DNA of 13,287 nt, taken from positions 1-13,287 of the forward strand of contig WTXG01000568.1 in assembly GCA_022496185.1 (NCBI GenBank), read 5' to 3'. Below, one piece after another: positions 8,163 to 13,287 of the stretch. The position numbers and the translations under genes are program-made. This DNA comes from Multifurca ochricompacta. Taxonomy: Eukaryota > Basidiomycota > Agaricomycetes > Russulales > Russulaceae. The notes under the pieces were generated by a model, which was not told the origin of the DNA, searched no databases, and was given only the letters and a program-made list of their open reading frames with translations. Within the stretch, counting starts at the first letter, position 1; each line of letters starts with the position of its first letter.

Positions 8163-8672
8163 GAACTCTGCATTGTCCTCATTATAAAATCAAGGATTCA
8201 TGCGACATGAACATTTGGGATGGGCAGTATCAAGATCTAAATCTTCCTGCACAGCCCTGTCACGTTGTTGAGATCATGGACTTTCCCTAGTAAAAACTGG
8301 TTGGGGAAGTCTGCCAACATTCTTCTTAGATTGTCTTTTGGCACGGGTTCTCTCAGGGAGTTCTGATGGTTCCATGATTTGGGATGGAGGTGTCTGATAG
8401 ATAGTGACTTCATGTGTGTCTACATCTCTTTCGGGTGTGGTAGGCTCAGGATTTATTTGAGGAGGTTCCACTACCTCCTGTTCCTCAACCTCAGCATCCT
8501 TGTCTTCAGGAGCCTGAGGAACTGTGGCTATTGCTGGTTGAGGCTGGACAGGCCTCTCAGCTTCTAACACAAAAGGTGTAACTTTTTCCTTTTGCTTTCC
8601 CTTGCCATCCTTTGCAAGGTTGGATGGAAAGGATCCTTCATCAAATGTCACATCTCTTGACAATATGAAGGA
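8163..8672 (-). pseudogene. Copia-B pol: linker between integrase and RT
   Basis: Begins with SRDVTFDEGSFPSN, which marks the end of the Copia integrase region. A low-complexity Pro/Glu-rich stretch follows (EVEEQEVVEPPQINPEP), then a basic patch TRAKRQSKKN around 8310-8340 that could act in nuclear entry. It is in the same frame as integrase and RT. It is broken by TGA at 8276-8274 and again at 8192-8190, both in a place and form that suit former CGA Arg codons. Such linkers vary a lot between Copia elements, so its function is not certain. Confidence 0.8.
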
Positions 8673-9327
8673 TCAAGTATGCATATCCCATAAAAGATAT
8701 CCTTTAGAATGGGGTGCATACCCAACAAAGACTGTCTCCCTGGCTTTGTGGTCCAGTTTACATCTTTTATCCTCTGGGACAGTATAATAGGCTAAGCAGC
8801 CAAAAATTTTAAAGTATGAGACATCTGGAATGTCCCCATCCAGAAGCTCAAGCAGTGTCCTCCACTTATTGGAACGGATGGGAGTTCTATTGTATATGTG
8901 ACAGGCTGTTTGCACTGCACATTCCCAGAAACCAAGGGAAAGACCAGCATGATGCAGCATGCTGGTGGCCTTTTCCATAATGGTTCTGTTGAACCTTTCA
9001 GCCCTTCCATTCTGTTGTGGGGAATATGGCATTGTCAATTTATGCTCTATGCCAGCCTGCTCAAGTATTGACTTCAGCTCCCTATTGATGTATTCACCAC
9101 CTCAGTCAGTGTGTAAGGTCTTTATTTTCTTGTCTGTTTTATTTTCCAAGAATGCCTTAATTGTACTGAAGACCGATGTAAAGTCACTTTTAGCCTTCAT
9201 AGCAACAACTAGAGCTGTCCTGCTAAAGTCGTCTATGAAGGTGGTGAAGTATAGGTTCCCTTGAATTGAAGTACATTGTAGAGGACCAACTAGGTCACTA
9301 TGAATGACTTCCAAGGGTGCTGAAGCT
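8673..9327 (-). pseudogene. Copia-B pol: integrase core (DD35E)
   Basis: Retroviral-type integrase catalytic domain of a Copia element, which inserts the DNA copy into the genome. The first Asp is in VIHSDLVGPL (codon 9296-9294), the second in TLHTD (9107-9105), and the Glu in SPQQNGRAER (8999-8997). The second Asp and the Glu are 36 codons apart, the classic DD35E spacing. Further family motifs are TFIDDFSR, YNRTPIRSN and IFGCLAY. An in-frame TGA (9104-9102) follows the second Asp directly, and another (8675-8673) lies before SRDVTF. Both suit CGA to TGA changes. The frame is shifted from the upstream zinc-binding part by a 2-base AG/CT insertion near 9326-9331. Confidence 0.93.
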
Positions 9328-9589
9328 CTCTTTGAGAGGGAGGGAATGGAAGACAGTGTGATTTTCCCATTTCACAGCCATAACACAGCTTGTCTTCCAC
9401 TTGGCTATTATCAATACTAAGGCCTTTTACAGCCTTAGGAGCATGTCTTTTGAGGGCCTCTTTTGACATATGACCCATGTGCAAATGCCAGGTTTCAAGG
9501 CTACTTGATGCAGATTTGTGGGAAGCAGTATTTAGATTCTGCATGGTTTTCCCAAGGACCCAATAGAGTCCCATAGCCTTGACACCTTC
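9328..9589 (-). pseudogene. Copia-B pol: GAG-pre-integrase zinc-binding domain
   Basis: Carries the HHCC-type motif that precedes Copia integrases: WHLHMGHMSKEAL with its two His, and LCYGCEMGKSH with its two Cys, followed by LPFPPSQR. It helps integrase fold and bind DNA ends. Its upstream side is cut by the solo LTR at 9590; the codons before the cut (VKAMGLYWVLG) are in frame with the gag-protease part beyond the LTR once the insertion and one CCTTC copy are set aside. Its downstream side goes out of frame in the short CTCTCT run at 9326-9331, where two extra bases fit slippage. Confidence 0.9.
9585..9589. repeat. 5 bp target duplication of the solo LTR, left copy
   Basis: CCTTC, identical to 10090-10094 beyond the LTR. 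Five bases is the normal integrase footprint for Copia elements. Confidence 0.88.
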
Positions 9590-10089
9590 TGATGAACAGG
9601 CATGTGCGCAGCATACTGACTGTGGATGTTAGCGGGTTAAGCTAGAACAAAGACAAGTACTTCAGAGGTAGAAGAACTCTCTATTACTATACTACTGACC
9701 TAGAACAAAGACAAGTCTATATACAACATTAGTCTTAAAGGTATTGAAGATAGTAGAGAGGACGACTTACACTTCAGAGGTAGAAGAACTCTGAAGTGTA
9801 AGAGACAAAACAGACACCCTTATATACTATCCAAGGATGGTCTGTGCACTGCGAATAAGTCCTCAAGTGCCGGACAAAGTCCAAACAATAAACAAGAGGG
9901 AGAAAGGCCATTGGCCATTACAGAAATCACATGCTACATGGTGTATCAGTCAGCTACTGCGGAATGTGAGAAAGAAAGTAATAATGATAATGTAAAAGTC
10001 CGAAACTCCGGTATCTAATCTAATCTACAAAGTAGCTAATCTAATCACCTGATGCCTGAAGCATCACCGAACATCTTCTGTGTTCAACA
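9590..10089 (-). mobile_element. Solo LTR of the Copia-B family, nested in pol
   Basis: A 500 bp LTR bounded by TGATGAACA (one change from TGTTGAACA) and TGTTCAACA, flanked by the 5 bp duplication CCTTC. It aligns with the 3' LTR at 5767-6280 along its whole length and in the same orientation, with many small differences (by eye roughly 80-85 percent identical). No polypurine tract or primer site lies beside it. It is therefore what remains after recombination between the two LTRs of a later copy that jumped into its own relative. It splits pol between the protease and the pre-integrase domain. Confidence 0.93.
9766..9826 (-). promoter_or_regulatory. TATA box and 14 bp hairpin in the solo LTR
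   Basis: TATATAAGGG on the - strand at 9826-9817. A perfect 14 bp stem (9766-9779 and 9789-9802), identical to the one in the 3' LTR but with a 9-base loop of different sequence, starts 24 bp after it. Confidence 0.6.
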
Positions 10090-10965
10090 CCTTCTGCTAT
10101 AACAGCATTATTGTACTTTATTTTGACCTCAGATGGAGTAAACTCCACTGAGCCGCCTTTGTCTGTGATGCAGCTTGTCGACAGTATTCTTTCACTGCCA
10201 GGCATATAATAGACATTATTTAATTCTAACTCATAATTATTGCAAGTTTTTAGAATGACTTTGCCTGTTCCTTTGACTTGGACTATGGAGCCATCACCAA
10301 TTGTCACCTGATGTCCTGTATGTGGCAGGTATTCAGAGAAATCTTCAAGATATGGTGTGAAATGAGTGGTGGCCCCACTGTCCATCATCCAAGGATTGCT
10401 GCCATCATCGACTTCTTGCATATGTTCTGTCAAAGAATAAAGTGAAATGCGAGGTGTCTCATGCACCTCCTGTATTCTGCCACTACCATTAACTATGGTA
10501 GCTACTTGTGTGGAGTTTGTTTGTACACTGGGGCCTTGCCCCTTCCTCTTGTTGCCCTTTTTGCCTGCATCAGCATTGGCTCTGTCCTGTTTCCTTTGCC
10601 AACATTCATTTGCCTTGTGGCCCAGCTTCTGGCAATAGAAGCAGGTGACATCATTGGACAATGATGCACCTGCAGGTTGTGGCATGAAATTTGATTGTTT
10701 TTTGTTTTTATTATTTTTGTTGACATGGGCTGCCTTGTTAAGGGCAGCCCCAACACCACTTCCTGCGGGGCCAGCAAGTTGGCTTTCCTCATTTAGGAAC
10801 CTTTGTACAAGGTCCTGAGGGGAAAGGCGATCAGGAGGACCTGATGCCAGGATTGAGCCAGCAATGGCACTGTAGGATGGAGGTAGGGATTGGAGCAATA
10901 TGAAGCTCAACTGGAGATCTGATATCTCCATCCCATTCTCTTTGAGGGTACTCCTCACATCCAAC
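10090..10965 (-). pseudogene. Copia-B gag C-terminal part, zinc knuckle and protease
   Basis: Continues gag after the hAT insertion with RSTLKENGMEISDL and LQSLPPSYSAIAGSI, typical of the end of the Copia gag helical domain. A basic, Asn/Lys-rich stretch leads to a CCHC zinc knuckle, CFYCQKLGHKANEC (spacing C-2-C-4-H-4-C, codons about 10643-10602), which binds the element RNA. The aspartic protease follows, with its active site in WMMDSGATTHF (Asp codon at 10382-10380) and conserved IGDG and NNVYYMPG further on. There is no stop inside this piece. It is bounded by two insertions: the hAT element at 10966 and the solo LTR at 10089. Residues after EG at the 3' end come from the LTR. Confidence 0.93.
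10958..10965. repeat. 8 bp target duplication of the hAT element in gag, left copy
   Basis: CATCCAAC, repeated exactly at 12170-12177. Setting aside the element and one copy restores an uninterrupted gag frame at this point. Confidence 0.92.
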
Positions 10966-11277
10966 TAGGGCCTAGCATGAGTGCACTCGTGAGTTACCCG
11001 GATCCGAACTCGTGGGTATTTAGATTAGATAATCCCATACTTGGATCCACATGAGTATGTTCCCACGGATCACCTGGAGCCGCGAGTCCTATACTCGCAT
11101 GGATCCGAGTACTCATGGGTATACTTGTAGGTTTACTTGTAAGGTTTGAGGCAGCCAGAGATCTTCATCTTGCATACACAGAAAGAATATATATATTACT
11201 ACAATCTCACAAAGTTTCAAGTCAGATCATGCATCCGATCCAAAATAAAACAAGAATCAGTTACAATATCTATAGAA

Positions 11278-11301
11278 ATGCGAAAAAACGCGAAAAAACG
11301 C
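11278..11301. promoter_or_regulatory. Repeated GCGAAAAAACGC motif (MBF/E2F-like)
   Basis: Two overlapping copies of GCGAAAAAACGC. Read on the other strand they give TTTTTTCGCG, resembling fungal MBF or E2F-type cell-cycle sites (ACGCG, TTTCGCG). The resemblance is seen; any function inside this element is speculation. Confidence 0.25.
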
Positions 11302-11335
11302 AAAGTGTGGGGCGCGCCAATCGGACCGTGCATTG

Positions 11336-11385
11336 CCTTCCTATCTAGGAAGGTAGGCTTAAGAATGCATGCATCGGCATGCATT
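11336..11385. other. Two adjacent perfect palindromes
   Basis: CCTTCCTA/TAGGAAGG (11336-11353) is an 8 bp stem with a 2-base centre. AATGCATGC/GCATGCATT (11364-11385) is a 9 bp stem with a 4-base loop. They lie between the left subterminal repeats and the tandem array. Confidence 0.7.
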
Positions 11386-11414
11386 GGTACAGAGATGCTG
11401 GGATCATGCCTAAT

Positions 11415-11820
11415 TGATAAGATCAAAAACGCGTTCGCAATTAATTAGATACTTAGGATATACATCTAAGTGATAAGATCAAAAATGCGTTCACAGTTAA
11501 TTAGATACTTAGAATATACATCTAATACAAGTGATAAGATCAAAAATGCATTCACAATTAATTAGATACTTGGGATGTACATCTAAGTGATAAGATCAAA
11601 AATGCATTCACAATTAATTAGATACTTGGGATGTACATCTAAGTGATAAGATCAAAAATGCATTCACAACTAATTAGATGCTTAGGACATACATCTAAGT
11701 GATAAGATCAAAAACGCATTCACAATTAATTAGATACTTAAGATATACATCTAAGATAATACCAGTGATAAGATCAAAACACATTCACAATTAATTAGAT
11801 ACAAGTGATAAAATCAATTC
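11415..11820 (+). repeat. Tandem array of 56 bp units, about 7.3 copies
   Basis: Units start TGATAAGATCAAAA at 11415, 11471, 11532, 11588, 11644, 11700 and 11766, with a short partial at 11806. Spacing is 56 bp in four cases and 61, 66 and 40 in the others through small gains or losses at the ends. The core is TTAATTAGATACTT...ATACATCTAAG. Units differ mostly in the stretch after the A-run, which reads ACGCGTTCGCA in unit 1, ATGCATTCACA in units 3-5 and ACGCATTCACA in unit 6. Confidence 0.93.
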
Positions 11821-11863
11821 TGCATAACCCTATATATAATATATTGTGTGTCTTTACTAGTGA

Positions 11864-11940
11864 GGATGGGTGGCTTAGTGGTTAGAGCACCGGACTGAGC
11901 TTGTTCCCGGAGGTCCTAGGTTCAATCCATGTTTCAGCCA
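11864..11940 (+). other. tRNA-like module with Pol III A and B boxes
   Basis: TGGCTTAGTGGTTAGAGC (11871-11888) is a good A box with a D arm (GCTT/GAGC pairs). GGTTCAATCC (11919-11928) is a good B box. A 7 bp acceptor can form between GGATGGG (11864-11870) and TTCAGCC (11933-11939), with one mismatch and two wobbles. The T stem and the anticodon stem are poor and the anticodon loop is too long. This looks like a tRNA-derived sequence such as a SINE head captured by the hAT element, not a working tRNA gene. No CCA or T-run terminator follows closely. Confidence 0.6.
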
Positions 11941-12169
11941 TTTCTGTTCTAGCTTGAAAGCCTAGTAAAAAATATAATTTTATATAATAATATTCCCACG
12001 AGTATTCCGCAAGTACCCGTGCAGGTACCTGGGGTGCCAAAATCAATACCCAGATCTGCATGAGTATTTTCCCATGGATCACCCAGATCTGTGAGTATCA
12101 ATACCCACAAGTTTTCCCATGGCTCTACTCAAAAAACTCATGAGTTACCCAGACTTGTGCTATGCCCTA

Positions 12170-12177
12170 CATCCAAC
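12170..12177. repeat. 8 bp target duplication of the hAT element in gag, right copy
   Basis: CATCCAAC, matching 10958-10965. Confidence 0.92.
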
Positions 12178-12634
12178 ACATGCTGCAACTGGGGTCTGAA
12201 TTGTTTGCCTTCCTCCAAGCGGAAGGAAGACACAGAACACCACAAGTTGTAGGTTGCCATGCTACCTACTGAGCCATATAGTGTTTCTAAACACTCATAC
12301 TTGGCATTGACAGAGGGGAAAGATCTGTCAGAGGCAATTTGGGAATATGTTTCTGGTGATGTTACCATCACCAGAACTCCCATGAGAACTTCCTCCACCC
12401 TGTTCCATTCAAGGTACAGGGGCTCGGACCAAAGTCCAAAGTGCTTGGCATACTCATCATCCTTTTCTCCATCCTCCATCTTTGGCGCATTCAGGAATTC
12501 AGGTGCATCATGCGTGATGTGCCTTTTCATTCCATTGATGCAAAGCAGGGCAGTAAAGGATACTGACCACTGCTGCCAATTGGAGCTGTCGAGCTTATCA
12601 AACTTGAAGTGGGAGGGAAGACGATGGAAGACAT
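12170..12634 (-). pseudogene. Copia-B gag N-terminal part
   Basis: Structural gag protein of a Copia element, which forms the virus-like particle. It shows the family's opening motif FKFDKLDSSNWQQW (about 12606-12565), then WSEPLYLEWNRVEEVLMGVL and ECLETLYG, and ends in QLQHVLDV at the hAT insertion. I place the start at the ATG at 12634-12632 (MSSIVFPP). This ATG is one base out of frame with the rest, implying a 1-base loss in the C-rich run near 12612. The same frame as the rest is open further upstream to 12674 but has no ATG and no family resemblance there. The final residues before the stop at 12138 belong to the inserted element. Confidence 0.85.
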
Positions 12635-12842
12635 TTGAGATGATTTGTAAAAAAAAGGTTGATCCTGGTTCCAAGGAGCAGTTAGAACCAGTTGTCCAGG
12701 TCTCACTGAAGAGTGCCCATCCATTCTGTGGTGCTATGCTTCAGAACTTAAAAAGTCCTGCCTCTGATGTGCGACTTCTAAGTAGTATAGTAAGCTGTCT
12801 AGCACCATCTACAACAGTCCTAAGCCCACATCAGGGGGACAT
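12635..12842. other. Junction between Copia-B leader and the right LTR
   Basis: Non-coding. On the - strand this should hold the Copia-B leader and 5' LTR, but no TGTTCAACA end or other LTR-family sequence is visible, so the 5' LTR has been lost or replaced. A purine run (CAGGGGGAC, 12832-12840) just before the right LTR suggests that at least the last part is the 3' end of another element on the + strand. The boundary between the two is not visible. Confidence 0.4.
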
Positions 12843-13287
12843 TGTGATGGTTTCCAATGACTTGTGACAGGTTTTGTGACAAAATGTGACGTTTTTTTCG
12901 AGTCGCGCGCGCGCACGTTCAGTTTTCGAGTTATGTGACTAGGGGGCTGATAATTCTTATGATCTGATTGTTTAACTGCACACCACGCTTGTGCTACAGA
13001 GGGTGCAACCCCTTTACTAATTCCCATCTTATTTCAGGGCCTAACCCCTGGAGCATCTGATTATCTGGATACTTACTGGAACCTTCTGATTAGCTTATAT
13101 TTACTGATTGTACCTCACTCAGGATGTATTTAAGCTACTAGATTAACTGAGACAGACTTTAAGTCTGTTCTCTTGTATCTAATACAGGTGTATTTGACTT
13201 CACTAAGATCCACTTGAACTCCCTGAGTAGCAGCTTTGAGAGGCTTCTTCCCAGTAATCTGCAGGGCTGATTGCTGCTGCTTTCGAC
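12843..13287 (+). repeat. LTR, right copy, runs off the window
   Basis: Starts TGTGATGGTTT and matches the left LTR (97-640) in order: TTGTGACA motifs, CAACCCCT, CCTGGAG, the TATTTAAG box, the shared 30-base block (13159-13188), and GGGCTGATTGC near the window edge. It is clearly diverged from the left copy, so the two are probably separate old insertions. A CG-alternating run (TCGCGCGCGCGCACG, 12903-12917) is special to this copy. Confidence 0.65.
13127..13168 (+). promoter_or_regulatory. TATA box and start-site hairpin in right LTR
   Basis: TATTTAAG at 13127-13134 is followed 25 bp after its first base by the perfect stem ACAGAC/GTCTGT (13152-13168) with loop TTTAA. The left LTR has the same stem and spacing with loop CTTAA. 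Confidence 0.5.

Larger units (their letters stand above)
10966..12169. mobile_element. Non-autonomous hAT element, 1204 bp, inserted in gag
   Basis: Terminal inverted repeats TAGGGCCTAGCATGAG at the left and, on the other strand at the right, TAGGGCATAGCACAAG (13 of 16 match), with flanking 8 bp duplications CATCCAAC. Nineteen bases inside each end sits ACTCRTGAGTTACCC, whose first ten bases are a near-perfect palindrome. Many GGATCCGA, GTGGGTAT and CCCATGGATCACC words follow, probably transposase-binding subterminal repeats. The interior has no transposase. It holds palindromes, a 56 bp tandem array (11415-11820) and a tRNA-like module (11864-11940). The 56 bp unit also occurs beside the transposase relic at 2717-3594, suggesting a family link. 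The short open frames inside are not credible genes. Confidence 0.93.

Noticed and set aside
11281..11330. GGCGCGCC as a bacterial-type or cloning-vector scar
   Set aside because: It is a single site within an ordinary element interior, with no vector-like sequence around it.
11415..11820. Regularly spaced repeats that could suggest a CRISPR array
   Set aside because: The whole 56 bp unit is repeated without unique spacers, it lies inside a hAT element with its own ends, and the setting is eukaryotic.
11864..11940. Functional tRNA gene
   Set aside because: The anticodon and T stems do not pair well, the anticodon loop is too long and no T-run terminator follows.
5767..12842. Complete, possibly active Copia element
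   Set aside because: The 5' LTR is missing, two insertions split it, and there are five premature TGA codons and at least two frameshifts.
12259..12867. 202-codon open frame on the + strand
   Set aside because: It lies opposite the gag coding sequence and runs across the junction into the right LTR. It has no domain and is a shadow of gag.

Overview
This window looks like repeat-rich DNA of a filamentous fungus, most likely a basidiomycete of the mushroom-forming group. The evidence is two 53-59 bp introns with fungal splice and branch sites in a hAT transposase relic, plus Copia-type polyproteins and LTRs of fungal style. I see no intact gene and no host gene. Everything recognisable is a decayed, nested transposable element.

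Layout. 1-96 is a stub ending in a polypurine tract. 97 to about 640 is an LTR, probably Ty3-type, and a diverged copy in the same orientation starts at 12843 and runs off the window. 641-1356 is gene-free and may be another LTR or leader. 1357-2301 is the 3' end of a Copia pol (Copia-A, + strand), followed by its polypurine tract and 3' LTR (2329 to about 2716). 2717-3594 is the C-terminal half of a hAT transposase gene with two introns, and its AT-rich 3' flank runs to about 4180. 4180-4715 holds short repeats, a GC-rich palindromic block and a possible tRNA-like sequence. 4717-5766 is a long imperfect inverted repeat whose loop is split by a 565 bp non-autonomous hAT element (4945-5509, TIRs and a perfect 8 bp target duplication).

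5767 to about 12634 is one Copia element (Copia-B) on the - strand: 3' LTR, polypurine tract, RNase H, RT, integrase, protease, zinc knuckle and gag, in reverse order of coordinates. It is broken by a solo LTR of its own family (9590-10089, 5 bp duplication CCTTC) and by a 1204 bp non-autonomous hAT element in gag (10966-12169, 8 bp duplication CATCCAAC). The flanking reading frame continues across both insertions, so they landed in a sequence still coding at those points. Its 5' LTR is not in the window.

The most interesting patterns are these. Each of three LTR families carries a TATA box followed 24-28 bp later by a perfect hairpin at the expected transcription start. All seven in-frame stops in the element genes are TGA, as expected from CpG decay of CGA codons. 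The hAT element in gag carries a 56 bp tandem array whose units differ mainly at former CpG sites, next to a tRNA-like module with A and B boxes. The same 56 bp unit occurs once beside the hAT transposase relic, linking the two.
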